From: Aotearoamyces nothofagi | Taxonomy: Eukaryota > Ascomycota > Leotiomycetes > Leotiales > Tympanidaceae | DNA length: 64,000 bases | Direction of reading: 5' to 3' | Assembly: GCA_015345905.1 (NCBI GenBank) | Contig: JADDTR010000021.1 | Location: 310,001-374,000, forward strand | Shown: in pieces, positions 53,835-64,000 of the stretch | How the letters are laid out: each line of letters starts with the position of its first letter | Numbering within the stretch: the stretch's first letter is position 1 | Program-made: the position numbers and the translations under genes | The notes under the pieces: model-generated | The model's database searches: none | What the model was told of the DNA's origin: nothing | Seen by the model: only the letters and a program-made list of their open reading frames with translations

Positions 53835-55612
53835 ATGGCCTCTGCTGTCTTCTTCCTGGACCTCAAGGGCAAGGTAATGGCTTCTACCTTGGTCTCTTCT
53901 ACCTAGTAGGGTTGCAAAATGCTGACTGGTTGCATAGACTCTTCTTGCCCGCAACTATAGAGGAGATATTCCTATGTCAGCTGTAGAGAAATTTCCCATA
54001 CTCCTGAGCGATGCTGAGGAAGAGAGCTCCGCTGTTCCACCATGTTTCTCGGACGAGGGAATAAATGTACGCCTTGCCACTTATCAAGATGTCTGCTTAG
54101 AAGGTCGGCACAGGGCTAATGAAGCAACGTGTAGTATTTGTATATAAGACACAACAACCTCTACCTCCTTGCCCTCACGAAGCGCAATACCAACGCCGCT
54201 GAGATCCTTCTCTTCCTTCACAAGATCGTTGAAGTCTTCACAGAATATTTCAAAGAGCTGGAGGAAGAATCAATACGGGACAATTTTGTCGTCATCTACG
54301 AACTCCTTGACGAAATGATGGATTTTGGCTATCCACAAACCACCGAATCCAAAATCTTACAAGAATACATCACACAAGAATCGCACAAACTTGAAATCCA
54401 AGCCCGTCCTCCTATAGCCGTCACAAACGCTGTCTCATGGCGCTCGGAAGGTATCCGATATCGCAAGAACGAAGTTTTCCTCGACGTAATCGAATCCCTC
54501 AACCTCCTTGTCTCCTCCACAGGTAATGTCCTCCGCTCCGAGATTCTCGGTGCAGTAAAAATGAAGTGCTATCTCTCTGGCATGCCTGAACTTAGACTGG
54601 GTCTCAACGATAAAGTGATGTTTGAGACCACTGGTCGTGCAACACGTGGCAAAGCTATCGAAATGGAAGATGTCAAATTCCACCAATGCGTGAGGCTCTC
54701 ACGCTTCGAGAACGACCGCACCATTTCCTTTATCCCCCCAGATGGAGAATTTGAGCTGATGTCATACCGTTTAAACACCCAAGTCAAGCCCTTGATCTGG
54801 GTTGAATGTGTGGTAGAAAGTCATAGCGGCTCACGGATAGAATACCTCCTGAAAGCGAAGTCGCAGTTCAAGCGTCGTAGCACTGCCAACAATGTCGAAA
54901 TTATAGTCCCAGTTCCCGATGATGCTGATAGCCCTCGGTTCCGGACTAATATCGGCAGCGTGCATTATGCACCTGAGAAGTCCGCCATTGTGTGGAAAAT
55001 TAAGCAGTTTGGCGGGAACAAGGAGTTCCTCATGCGTGCAGAGCTTGGCCTCCCGAGCGTAAAAGGCGATGATGAGGTCGGGGGTGGTATGACTGGTGGA
55101 TTTGGAGGAAGCATGGGTGGCATTGGGGGAGGAAAAGGAGCGAAAAGACCGATCAACGTGAAATTTGAAATCCCATATTTCACGACCAGTGGTATTCAAG
55201 TGCGATATCTAAAGATCATTGAGCCAAAGGTATGCACTTACTTTCTCATTTCCTCGTTTCATTTGGTTCTCATCATTCAACGTGGTTTGAATATCTTGTC
55301 TTCCAATGCACTTCGTGTCAGGTGGTCATTGGTAAGCACCAGTGGTATCAGGCCAAGATGCATGACGGCCTCGGCCTTATTAGCTTGCTCTTATGCACTC
55401 CAGCTGGGCCCCACTGAACATATTTTGCTGAGATCTATCTTTGTTTTTGATTTTTATTGCATTGGTGCCACCCGCCCTGTCGTGAAACAAACTTCCCGGT
55501 TGTCCTTGATACTGATTAGAGTTTCTAATAGCTGCAATACCCATCCCTCCCCTGGGTTCGGTATATCACGCAATCAGGTGATATCGCCGTACGACTGCCA
55601 GATGTCAACTAG
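53835..55612 (+). CDS. APM1: AP-1 complex medium (mu) subunit
   Basis: This subunit of the clathrin adaptor AP-1 recognises YxxPhi cargo signals at the trans-Golgi/endosomes. Exons 53835-53873, 53938-54066, 54135-55229 and 55532-55612 join in frame to 447 aa, the normal length. The longin-like N-domain starts MASAVFFLDLKGKTLLARNY, then VEVFTEYFKELEEESIRDNF and YELLDEMMDFGYPQTTESKI. The mu homology domain begins near WRSEGIRYRKNEVFLDVIES, with GAVKMKCYLSGMPELRLGLN and VKFEIPYFTTSGIQVRYLKI. The last exon gives the conserved end LPWVRYITQSGD. Reading through the 302-nt last intron yields a longer false frame to 55745. A Gly/Met-rich loop (GGGMTGGFGGSMGG) sits near residue 375. The RYLKIIEP and WRSEGI forms fit AP-1 rather than AP-2. 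Confidence 0.94.
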
Positions 55613-56570
55613 AGCAGGAATAACAAAGGCTGGCACTAGATGTAAGCTGATATATGCGTGTTTGGAATGGGGACGCAAAAGAAGGGGGTGCATCTATGGC
55701 GCCAGGGAGTTTAACGAAAGTGCAGCGCAGTTATTAGGTCCATAGACGATAATAGCATTGATAGCTAAGCTAGAACATCTGCAAAGCAGCGGACACATAA
55801 AAGCAAGAATTATATCATATCAAACACTTGGAAAATAATCGAATAATTTAAAGTTCAGGTGATTGAGTAAGACGGGAACAAGAAGAATGAGGAGAAAAGC
55901 AAAAATCCTAACGCCAAACACGCCGTCGTAATACCATGAACTAGATCATCCATAGCGATGGTGTCCTTTTCTAGTACTGCTCTGCGTTGTCGAAGTGGAC
56001 GTAGGAGGATGCTTACCAACAGGCGGCTGATGCCTTTGGCTCGGGCTCTTGACCTGCACCCAGCCTCGCTTGATGTATACGGTGTGTGCTTCAGAAGACA
56101 TGAATCATTGCCAAGCTTATCTGTTATAAGATAAGTCCATCTCTAATAGCCATTAAACATAGTGAATCGTACTTCTGTTGTCATCTCCGAAGAGGGTGAG
56201 AAATGCAAGAGGTCAAAGTGCAGCATCGCTCGTTGATTGGACATGACAGACTACGCAATGGCAAGCGAGCCAAGCAACATTTATTTTCACAAAGCACGAT
56301 ATTACGACTTCTATTCCACGATAACAGCTGCGATTGAATTTCCCAAAATTTCGATCCGCTGATAGAATTGCCTCTCCTGAATATCCTGGAACGGTTTTAG
56401 AAGCTTTTACGCCGTGTCGGGGTGATATCTTGCAATCGAAAATCTAGATATCTTTGGCTTGAGCTCGACCTCTGATTTTGCCCGCCGTTGACCGCCCCAG
56501 ACGCCCTAGTAATTCTGCCGTCATAAAAGAAAAAGTCTCAACGAACTTTAGAAAACCCATCTGAACAAAC
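55613..56570. other. Spacer between AP-1 mu and NOB1
   Basis: It holds a small minus-strand ORF (55946-56101, listed) and the NOB1 promoter. The rest is featureless. Confidence 0.5.
55946..56101 (-). CDS. Candidate small basic protein, 51 aa, unknown
   Basis: The ORF begins MSSEAHTVYIKRGWVQVKSP and continues with a Ser/Thr/His-rich basic tail ending RYG. It lies alone between two plus-strand genes. The frame is intact from ATG to TGA, but a GTAAGC donor-like site lies inside it (from 56015), so it could be part of a spliced gene. No family was recognised. Support is composition and context only. Confidence 0.28.
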   Translation of the reverse strand: MSSEAHTVYIKRGWVQVKSPSQRHQPPVGKHPPTSTSTTQSSTRKGHHRYG

Positions 56571-57884
56571 ATGTCTGCCAATACTACAAAAGCGGTGCAT
56601 AGCCTGGTGCTTGATTCCGGACCTATTATTAAGAATGAACCTCCGATATCTACACTACTCGGACAGGCCGAGGTCCTCTATACCATTCCCGCCGTCATTG
56701 AGGAAATTCGAGATGCGACGACTCGGTCACGAGTCGAGACGACGCTGATGCCATTCCTGAAGCTACGAACCCCCAGGCCAGCCAGTGTGAAGGCCATCTC
56801 GGACTTTTCGCGGAGGACGGGAGATTTGGAGGTTATGAGCCGGACGGATATCCAAATACTAGCTTTGGCTTACGAGTTAGAATGCGAACGAAATCATGGC
56901 GACTGGAGATTACGGAGTCTGCCGGGCCAGAAGAGAGTGAATGGCCCTCCACCTGCATCTTTGACGGATCCTTTATACGATAGTACTAAGGTTACTAGCC
57001 CGTCTGCGGACGAAATACTCAAGGCTGAAAGGAAGCCCGTACCAGAAACGAGAGGCGCATGGGGTACTGCTGTTCCATCAGCACAAGAACCCGCCACAAC
57101 AGACGCAGTCGAAGAGGAAACTGCTCACGTTATAGAGAAACCCGCGGAGCCGAAATCCACCGAGGAACTCTTGTCTGAATTGACAGTTGAGTCGTCTGAC
57201 AAGCCCACAGATGTCGAAGAAGTTGCTGCCTCAGAAGATGAGACCTCGGACGATGAAGGCTGGATCACTCCATCAAACATTAAGAAACACCAAGCAAAGG
57301 ATTTGAATGGTGCTTCTGGGCCTGAAGAGGAGGTAAAGACAATGCAAGTTGCCACCATCACCACGGATTTCGCAATGCAGAATGTCCTGCTCCGTATGAA
57401 CCTAAACCTTCTTTCGACCTCTCTTCAACGAATCAAGCAGCTAAAGACATGGGTCTTGAGATGCCATGCCTGTTTTGATATCACCAAAGACATGAGTAAG
57501 CAGTTTTGTAGCCGCTGTGGCAAGCCTACGTTACTTCGAACATCTTGCTCGACGGACAAGGATGGCAATTTCAAGGTCCACTTGAAGAAGAATATGCAAT
57601 GGAACACTCGTGGAAATGTCTACAGTATTCCGAAACCTATTGCAGGAACAGCGAATACTAAAATTGTTAGTGGTGGTGGCAAAGGCGGCTGGGGCCACAG
57701 TCTTATTCTCGCCGAGGATCAGAAGGAGTATGTCCAGGCTATGACTAATGCGAGAAGGAAGAAAGAGAAGGATTTGATGGATGAAGATTATCTACCTAGT
57801 ATTCTAAGTGGTGACCGTAGGGGTCCTGGCGGGAAGCCAAAGGTGGGAGCAGGGAAGAATGTCAACTCGAGGAAGCGACACTGA
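56571..57884 (+). CDS. NOB1: NOB1, 20S pre-rRNA endonuclease
   Basis: This PIN-domain endonuclease makes the final cut at site D that forms the 18S rRNA 3' end in the cytoplasm. A single exon encodes 437 aa. The PIN domain (about 8-115) has the catalytic acids in VLDSGPII (Asp15), IPAVIEEIRD and SRTDIQILALAYELE. A disordered acidic middle region follows (about 150-240). The zinc ribbon is at about 300-320: Cys-x2-Cys in RCHACFDI, then Cys-x2-Cys in FCSRCGKPTL. The C-terminal segment HLKKNMQWNTRGNVYSIPKP is diagnostic. The end is basic (GKNVNSRKRH). The start is the first Met. It converges with NOP10, another ribosome-biogenesis gene, with a 418 bp gap. Confidence 0.96.
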   Translation: MSANTTKAVHSLVLDSGPIIKNEPPISTLLGQAEVLYTIPAVIEEIRDATTRSRVETTLMPFLKLRTPRPASVKAISDFSRRTGDLEVMSRTDIQILALAYELECERNHGDWRLRSLPGQKRVNGPPPASLTDPLYDSTKVTSPSADEILKAERKPVPETRGAWGTAVPSAQEPATTDAVEEETAHVIEKPAEPKSTEELLSELTVESSDKPTDVEEVAASEDETSDDEGWITPSNIKKHQAKDLNGASGPEEEVKTMQVATITTDFAMQNVLLRMNLNLLSTSLQRIKQLKTWVLRCHACFDITKDMSKQFCSRCGKPTLLRTSCSTDKDGNFKVHLKKNMQWNTRGNVYSIPKPIAGTANTKIVSGGGKGGWGHSLILAEDQKEYVQAMTNARRKKEKDLMDEDYLPSILSGDRRGPGGKPKVGAGKNVNSRKRH

Positions 57885-58302
57885 CCTGCTATTCGGTCTT
57901 CCATCCCGACTTTTGGGATAGGGTCTCACTGGCGTTTAATTTGGGACATAGCACTGCTGGAGAATATGGAGCAAATGGCGTCTTGCATTGGATTGAGCCC
58001 GCATCGAGGCCACATAGATCAAATATGCAACAAATATCATGATTCTCTGAAACTACACTGAAAAATGTTCTGTCGAAAATGCATAGACCAGATGCCATCC
58101 CAAAACGCCTAATATTCGCCATGGTGATCAAAGGTATCCTTCTCTCGGGCCATTCCCTGTAGTTTTCGCCATTTTGTGTTCCTCATCTGCAGCACCTCCC
58201 AAATGCAGTCTTCCTATTGCCCAAGAACCTTAAGATCCTCTACGCCAAAATTAGCATTGCCTTAATGAAAAACAAAACAAACTCTAGCCACAAGCACGGC
58301 TA
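57885..58302. other. Convergent spacer NOB1 / NOP10
   Basis: Only 3' flanks are expected here; a minus-strand frame at 57889-58131 has no family features. Confidence 0.55.
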
Positions 58303-58497
58303 TTAGATCCAGGAAAACGTACTCTGCTGCGTCAAAAGCAGTCCATATCTCTTCTTCAGTGTAACCCGATGTCTCGAGTACTTGTCATCAGGCGAAAATC
58401 GTGCAGGGTGCGCAGACTTGGTGACCTCTGCACCAACAATCTTCTTCAGCGTATAGACACGCTTTCCCGCGTCGTCGAGGGTGTACATAAGATGCAT
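58303..58497 (-). CDS. NOP10: NOP10, H/ACA snoRNP protein
   Basis: This small core protein of H/ACA snoRNPs is needed for rRNA pseudouridylation and 18S processing, with Cbf5, Nhp2 and Gar1. A single exon encodes 64 aa, the usual length. It reads [19 protein letters not shown], then [20 protein letters not shown] and [14 protein letters not shown], covering the whole family. The start was set at MHLMYTL (58497) because all relatives begin there; an upstream in-frame Met would add nine residues (MAQRTLSFI) and is unlikely. A CAG acceptor-like site just upstream may end a 5' UTR intron. A gene this short is easily missed in automatic annotation. Confidence 0.95.
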   Translation of the reverse strand: MHLMYTLDDAGKRVYTLKKIVGAEVTKSAHPARFSPDDKYSRHRVTLKKRYGLLLTQQSTFSWI

Positions 58498-59540
58498 GAT
58501 GAACGAGAGAGTGCGCTGCGCCAAAAAAAAACGGTCCAGGTCAGCAAAAGCGCGTTGTAGAAGCGAAATCTCCTCTTCGGAGGTATATCACGGGTAGATG
58601 GAAGCGAGGCATACGTACTGGAATCTGCCTGGGATTGGCGTGAGGTAGGTTGGTCGAGTTTTGGGGATTTTGTTCTTCGCATTCACGATGCGGGAAACTT
58701 TTTGGAGGATTTGCGCTGTGAGCCGGGGGACGCTAGGCCGGATGTCGATAAGGGCAATGCTAGAATTGGCGAGTAGGCGAGGCTGCAAGGCTATCAGGCT
58801 GACTCGCCACAGGTCGGAGGGGACATATTTCAGTTCATGTGTAGATGAATATATTGTGCATGTTAAATCAGAAAAAGACATAAGAATATATAGTATGCTA
58901 TCTCTAAGAATGGTCTTTTAGATGTATAGTTACTATCTACGGATGGCGACATCTCGTGCAATACACGCTCAAGTTCACCATACCCCGGGTCAATCTTCCT
59001 GTAGAAATTATAAGCCAATGTCTTTCTTGCAAGTGACTAAATAAGGTTTAAAGAAAAGACTGTAGGATGCTAGACCAAGGGTATTACAGGGCAGGCCAGA
59101 GGACCCTGTCTGGAAAAGCATAATAAAATATTGTTATTTCAACTACCATACAGCATGCATGTTAAACATGTTTAGAGCAGGTGTTGGCCAACAGCATAGA
59201 CACTGCCAGTGTTTGGGATTCGACGACGGCATAGAGGTTTGCCATCGTAGGAGACCATCAATTATTTAAATAGACACTTTTCTGGCAGAAATACAAATGG
59301 GTCGAAATACCAACTGCCCCATTAACCCCTGATACTATACCAAGGACAATTGGCCTTCTAGGGGTGTCACCTTGATTCGATTTTAACTCTTTGTGGCACT
59401 AATTTACAACTTCTTGACAGACTTTTGTTCATGCTTTCTTATTCTTCTCAAAGTCCACAATAATCGTACAACATGTGGCGTTATATTATACAGATTAGAA
59501 GAGACGATACCAACTCTTCAACCATTTATCCACCATACCC
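58498..59540. other. 1 kb spacer, no gene seen
   Basis: Upstream of NOP10 and downstream of bL27m, AT-rich. Overlapping frames at 58588-58881 (minus) and 58661-58921 (plus) show no family features. No gene, repeat or RNA was recognised. Confidence 0.5.
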
Positions 59541-60478
59541 TTATCTGGACTTCCGACTGAGACCCCTCCGTTCTGCATTCTTCGCTTTTCGAATAGACGT
59601 TTTTCTCCACGCAGTCCAACGATCTCTAGGTTTGAATTCTCGCACCTTAACCTTCGCCCTCTCTGCAGCTCTTCCAATCTCCCAATTTGACTCGCGGTAC
59701 ATATAACCCTTGGGGCTGAGAGTCAACACCCTCCCCTCTTCGCCCTTCCTTTCCTTAATCTTTCTACCTGTTGGTTTCTTCACTGCCGTCTCCGTTCCCA
59801 CGGTATTACCAGTCTCCACCTGAGCATCGGCCTGCTCTCCCCCAAATGCAGTTGTGTGTATCTCCATTTTGGTCGTCACCATGCCTAAACGCCGCCGTCT
59901 CATAGAGTTGCGTGGAAGAGGAAGAACCTGTTCGCGCTCAAAAACCACACCAATATATTGTCGCTTCGGGTTTTTCTCTGGATCTTTGTAGTATTTCACG
60001 TATCCAGATTCCGTTGCGTAGATGGTGTGATCGCGGCCCATTGCGCAGTTTTCACCAGGAAACCAGTGAGTACCACGTTGACGGAATATAATATTACCTG
60101 GAATCACGTATTGTTCTGTTCTCATATCAGCTTTATGGTCATATTGCTGCTAGCTGGGCATGCATTGCCCAGTCACCAGGCATCCTTTTCAAAAAGGTTC
60201 AAATCGGGGCTCGGCGACGAGGGATAGGATGAAGACAAACCTCCAGACTTTTTAGCCCCGAGTCTTTTGCCCGGTCCATCCTTAGCTTTGTTCACTGCTC
60301 CTTGTGCTTTATGCGATGCATATCGCACGAATTTCAAACTTGGGGAGGTATTATCGGCGCAGATCCTGAGTGCCGTAAAAGCTTCATTGAGGCATACTTG
60401 TGGGTTCTTCAATGAGCCTGACCGACCAATTGAAGAAATAGCAGCCCATAAGGGCGGCTGCATCCGTTGTATTAACAT
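59541..60478 (-). CDS. MRP7: Mitochondrial ribosomal protein bL27m
   Basis: This large-subunit protein lies near the peptidyl-transferase centre of the mitoribosome. Exons 60478-60241 and 60115-59541 join in frame to 270 aa. The presequence (about 1-55) is basic. The bacterial L27 signature is [20 protein letters not shown], created only when the 125-nt intron is removed with GTTTGT and ACAG signals, followed by [20 protein letters not shown] and [13 protein letters not shown]. The C-terminal 130 residues are a basic fungal extension absent from bacterial L27, as in yeast Mrp7. The Met at 60478 was chosen as the first in frame. LCL2 begins 190 bp away in the opposite direction. Confidence 0.94.
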
Positions 60479-60667
60479 GATTCCCCTCTCTATAGTGCGA
60501 GGTTGCTGCTGTAGGTCGTCCGCTTCAACGTTGAATGGGTAATTAAGGTATCTCGCGAAGTCGCCGCTTAGTCATACTTCAAGGCCGCTTTCTGACAGCT
60601 TGGCCTGAACGTCAGCTACTTGTCCTCAATATTTTTCCACAGCTTGGCAATCTGACATTAAGCCAAT
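60479..60667. promoter_or_regulatory. Shared divergent promoter, bL27m / LCL2
   Basis: Start codons are 189 bp apart, facing outward; shared control is inferred from spacing. Confidence 0.4.
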
Positions 60668-61165
60668 ATGAGAGGAACAGTACAACTAATTACAGCATTA
60701 CTGTTGTTTGTTGTCGGGACTAATGGACAATTTGGAAATATCTTCGAGCAGTTTATGGGACACCAACACCAACAACAGCACCAGGAACCGCAGAACGTGC
60801 CAAGTGACTCCAGCTGGTACCAGCAGAATTATGACAAAGGTATACTTGCCTAAGATTTTTCATTCGGCGCCCGCTGACATAATATTACAGCACACTGTAC
60901 GAACTACCTCTGTCCAGACACATTAGGTATGTGCATATCTCTTCCATGAATCTAGTTCAAGATTAAAGTTATAGTATGGTTATGAAATGTTTCTTACATT
61001 AATGTAGCTTGTGTTTCGGTTCCACACCACTGCCCCTGTCCACATCCTGCGGTAGAAGACAAATTCGAACTTGGAGAAGGGGCTGCCATATGCATTTCGA
61101 AGGGTGGGTTCAAAGCTGGTGAAGCGGCTAGGAAAGTTGAACTGGCAAGGAAGGGACTGCTATAA
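60668..61165 (+). CDS. LCL2: LCL2, long chronological lifespan protein 2
   Basis: This is a small secretory-pathway protein; the yeast relative affects chronological lifespan and is linked to ER-associated degradation, with no known activity. Exons 60668-60839, 60891-60926 and 61008-61165 join in frame to 121 aa. Residues 1-20 are a signal peptide ([16 protein letters not shown]). A His/Gln-rich stretch follows ([11 protein letters not shown]). The Cys-rich core is [20 protein letters not shown] and [15 protein letters not shown], and the end [20 protein letters not shown] is diagnostic for the family. The middle exon is only 36 nt and must be present for the YLCPDTLACV reading. All splice sites are good GT-AG. 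Confidence 0.95.
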
Positions 61166-61442
61166 TTCTTCTGAAAAGAATACAGAGAAGGGGTTCTACG
61201 ATACCATGGTCTACAACATTGCATGAGCAAATGGCCGTTAGGGTAGATTATTGCGGTCTCTAGCTAGTAAAAGTGACCTATCATTGATTGCGATTTAACC
61301 TGTGCCAAATTCTCCCAGACATGACACTTGTTTAATTGCGTTTATATTGTCAATGCTCTCGAAAGCGTCACGGCCATTCCAAATACTAGACAAGGCTCTG
61401 AACATACATTAACCTTTCTTCATTTCTACCGTAAGTAATTTA

Positions 61443-63414
61443 TCACTTTGTAGCTTTGCCAGTGGGTATGTTAAACAGCACCGCTGGCTTCCCATCCGCG
61501 TAGGCTCTGTCGACTCTGAAGTATCCCTTTCTCTCAAACTGTATGATATCATCTGCCTTTAGCTCCTTAACATTCGCATCGCACAGCGCCTCAGTCCTAA
61601 ACTCCGTTTGCGGTGTCAAGAAATCCTCCCAGTTATCATCTTCCTCAAGTTTGTCCTTTGTGATCAGATAATCAAAATCGACTAACTCGGCTGGGACGAG
61701 ATCTTGGCCGTCGACAGATAGCCACGTCACCTTCTTTTCAGTCTTTTTGACGTCACCTGCAAGGTGGAGCTCGAGCTCAATGCTTGTGATAGGGTTTGTC
61801 CCATTTATCTTGCGTACGATAGCATTACCCCAGGACATAAGAGTAATTTCCTCATCTTGCTTAAAAAGCTTGACGTCTTCCTGATCAAGAATGATATGGC
61901 TGCTATATACAACCTTCTTAATTCCAATCTCGGGATTTTTAGCGTGTCTAGGCTTGTCTTCCGTATACGGTTTATCCGGTCCTCCAGTAATTGTCGCTGT
62001 GACAGCATCCTTCTTGTCTACAGCCGTATACCGAGGGGCAATTGGGTCAATGACCTTCTTGTTCGCGTTCCAGAAGTTGGTCCAGTCCATATTGACAACA
62101 TTTCGGCTCGGCCCTTGTTTCAAGATGAAGTCTCGTAATGCGGCAATAGTCATACCTCTCCGTCTGACTCCACGAATGGTGGGCATGCGAGGATCATCCC
62201 ATCCCCAGACCTTGCCAGCATCCACGAGTTTGGTTAACTTTCGTTTGGAAAGGAATGTGCGAATAAAGTTCATCCGCGCAAAATCCCATACATGAACTTG
62301 ACGTAACTTTAAAGTATCCAAGAACCACTGGTACTGGTCATTGCGGTCTGCATACTCTGTTGTCCTCAAGGCGTGTGTGACACCTTCTAGTGCGTCGATG
62401 ATTGGTACAGCCAAGTCGTAGGTAGGATACATCTTCCAAAGAGTTCCAGTTCGGTGATGTGGTAGGAGGTTGCATCGATAAATAACAGGGTCCCGCATAG
62501 CTTTGTTTGGGTTGTCAACCGACATCTTCGCTCGTATGCAGTTCTTCAGGCCAACTTCAGATGCAACCTTCATTTCCTCGAAAATGGCCAAGTTCTCCTC
62601 TATGGGTCTCTCTCTGCGTTTGCTTGCGATGCCCTTGAACCTCTCATCACGCATAGTCTCCTGCTCCGTATCATCTGCATATGCATGACCCTCCTTGATC
62701 AGTCGAATAGTATATTGATACAGGTCTTCGAGGTAATCACTTGTGTAGCTTGTCTTGTCCGGCTTAATACCCATGAGAGCGAGATCCTCAATAATAGCGT
62801 CTTGGTATTCCTGTTTCTCTTTGGATGGATTGGTGTCATCAAATCGTAGAAGAAGGGTTCCCTTGTATAGCTCATGAGCAAAATAGTCGTTCAGCAATGC
62901 TGCTTTTGCATGGCCAATGTGAAGATAACCACTAGAAATCGGTTAGCTCTAAGCACAGGATAAAGGCCGAAGGACTTTTATACGATGGTTCCGGAGGAAA
63001 TCTGGTTACAATTCCCTTTTCAGCACCCTGAAGAGCCAGGTTGTAACTTGCGCCAGCCTTGCTCAAGGCGGCCCTTTTTGCCTTCAACGCATCATCCTGG
63101 ACTTTGATCTCCGACTGGATCTCAGGGTGAGAGTCCTCAATGAAAGTGAACCATCGAGTAAGGTTAGCTAGGGTACCCCTCTTTAAAAAGGCATTTGCAA
63201 CCTTGTTGCTTCTCAGGGCAATCCATAACTTGGTGTCGGTAGCACTAATGCTATAGCCATCGATATAGGATCTAAGTGTGAGGTGCTTGTCCAATGCCAA
63301 CAGATGAGGCTCGATGGTCTTGAAGTCTTGGGCAGAAAATGCCGTGGCAAGCTCTAAAACTTCGGATTCTTTCATTTTGTGCGATTGGTGGTTGTCGGAG
63401 AACTGGGTCGTCAT
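61443..63414 (-). CDS. GUS1: GUS1, cytosolic glutamyl-tRNA synthetase
   Basis: This charges tRNA-Glu in the cytosol. Exons 63414-62984 and 62931-61443 join in frame to 639 aa. The N-terminal GST-like domain (about 1-125) is the binding face for Arc1 in yeast. The class I HIGH motif is at the junction: [20 protein letters not shown], with the Ser codon split by the intron. The KMSKS-type loop is FLSKRKLTKLV, the archaeal/eukaryotic form. WDDPRMPTIRGVRRRGMTI and the beta-barrel anticodon domain (HIILDQEDVKLF to the end) are typical. The family GluRS/GlnRS is certain; the PIRxF-type N-terminal domain and FLSKRKL form favour GluRS. A Met at 63375 is an alternative start. Confidence 0.94.
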
Positions 63415-63554
63415 AAATGATTTTTATGGTGGGGTGTTTGGCTATCTGCGCTTCTGACTCAAGGGCCGGAGCGGAATTTCTTCCTCGCGAGATGCTGGCA
63501 ACGTTCCTAAAGATTAACCGGTTGGGCAACTCCCAGCTCCAGTATACCGACAAA
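63415..63554. promoter_or_regulatory. Shared divergent promoter, GUS1 / uL1m
   Basis: Only 140 bp separate two outward-facing start codons, both for translation proteins. This is the shortest divergent promoter in the window. No site was identified. Confidence 0.5.
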
Positions 63555-64000
63555 ATGGCCACAACGCGACCATGCATGGCTCAATTGAGTCGAATGCATT
63601 TATCATGGGGCCCCCGAACTAGGCCACAAGTCTTCACTGGTCTGTTTCAGCCGTCTTTCCAAGCTCGATACGCCTCAAATACGAAAAGCTCGGGATCGAA
63701 AGGTCAGAATCCTCAGAAGAATAAGAAGAAGGGCGAGGCAGCAAAGAAGAAGCGAAAGCCTAGGACTTCTTATCTCCAATATGATGCAAAGGATGCGGAT
63801 CAATTCTCCCTTTGTGATGCTATGCGGTATACATTGAAAACACTTCAACTGTAAGGACGGACACTAACTATGCCATAGCTATATTAGGGCCGCTGAAGTC
63901 GGCCGACCACCAACCTCAATCAAGTATGAGATGCATTTGAAGCTTAAGTCACTGAAGAACGGACCTGTTGTACGAAACCGGCTGCGCCTACCACATCCAG
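63555..64000 (+). CDS. MRPL1: Mitochondrial ribosomal protein uL1m, cut by the window end
   Basis: This L1-stalk protein of the mitochondrial large ribosomal subunit is seen only in part. Exon 1 (63555-63826) and the beginning of exon 2 (from 63879) join in frame. The N-terminus is a mitochondrial presequence (MATTRPCMAQLSRM with many Arg and no acids). A Lys-rich linker (KNKKKGEAAKKKRKPRTSYL) follows, then YDAKDADQFSLCDAMRYIRA and AEVGRPPTSIKYEMHLKLKS, the start of the L1 domain. The first intron could also be read through as a short tail (YTLKTLQL), but splicing restores the conserved AMRYIRAAEVG. The reading at the window end (RNRLRLPHP) is in frame. The stop codon lies outside. Confidence 0.9.

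Noticed and set aside
55230-55745. C-terminal extension of AP-1 mu by reading past 55229
   Set aside because: A GTATGC donor at 55230 and TAG acceptor at 55531 restore the conserved LPWVRYITQSGD ending; the read-through frame is unlike the family.
1-64000. tRNA, rRNA, CRISPR array or intact transposon
   Set aside because: I looked by eye for T-loop words, direct-repeat arrays with spacers and transposase or reverse-transcriptase motifs and found none convincing. A tRNAscan or repeat search would settle this.

Overview
The window is nuclear DNA of a filamentous ascomycete (Pezizomycotina). Most genes carry short introns of about 47-65 nt with GTRNGT-like donors and YAG acceptors. The families present fit this group: a LaeA-like methyltransferase, a Zn2Cys6 regulator, an Egh16/GAS (DUF3129) secreted protein, a fungal LCCL membrane protein, OPI1, URC4 and LCL2. 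No rRNA, tRNA, CRISPR array or intact transposon was recognised. A finer placement is not safe from sequence alone; a plant- or soil-associated Leotiomycete-like fungus is a guess.

Left part, 0-24 kb, is gene-poor. ERG2 (sterol C-8 isomerase) and a seven-exon DUF3129 secreted protein lie on the minus strand. A seven-exon cytochrome P450 converges on a ten-exon LaeA-like methyltransferase. A GT17 glycosyltransferase follows, then an AT-rich stretch holding the broken tail of a quinone-oxidoreductase-like gene. Next come a small secreted protein of unknown family, a Ser-rich conserved fungal protein and, after about 4.9 kb without a gene, SDH3.

Middle part, 24-43 kb: a Zn2Cys6 factor, TAF6, CDC8 (thymidylate kinase), GTP cyclohydrolase I, TAF11, QTRT2 (queuine salvage), an LCCL membrane protein and, after a 3.5 kb repeat-filled spacer, URC4 (uracil catabolism). 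Two TFIID subunits lie about 3 kb apart.

Right part, 43-64 kb, is mostly compact housekeeping: SRP54/RRP15, YAH1/UGO1, OPI1/AP-1 mu, NOB1/NOP10, mitochondrial bL27/LCL2 and GUS1/uL1m (cut by the window end). Several pairs are divergent over only 140-250 bp and probably share promoters. Themes are ribosome biogenesis (RRP15, NOB1, NOP10), mitochondria (YAH1, UGO1, bL27m, uL1m, and SDH3 further left) and protein traffic (SRP54, AP-1 mu).

The most unusual feature is a set of long gene-free spacers (about 3.9-6.9, 10.7-13.7, 18.6-23.4, 37.6-41.0 and 51.1-53.8 kb). They are crowded with short tandem repeats and a recurring GTACAGTAC/GTACTGTAC word. Four of the five lie between divergent gene starts and the fifth lies directly upstream of URC4. 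Other points are a 7-nt microexon in the methyltransferase, a GC-AG intron in the ferredoxin, a six-copy 23-bp repeat, and two or three candidate small ORFs.
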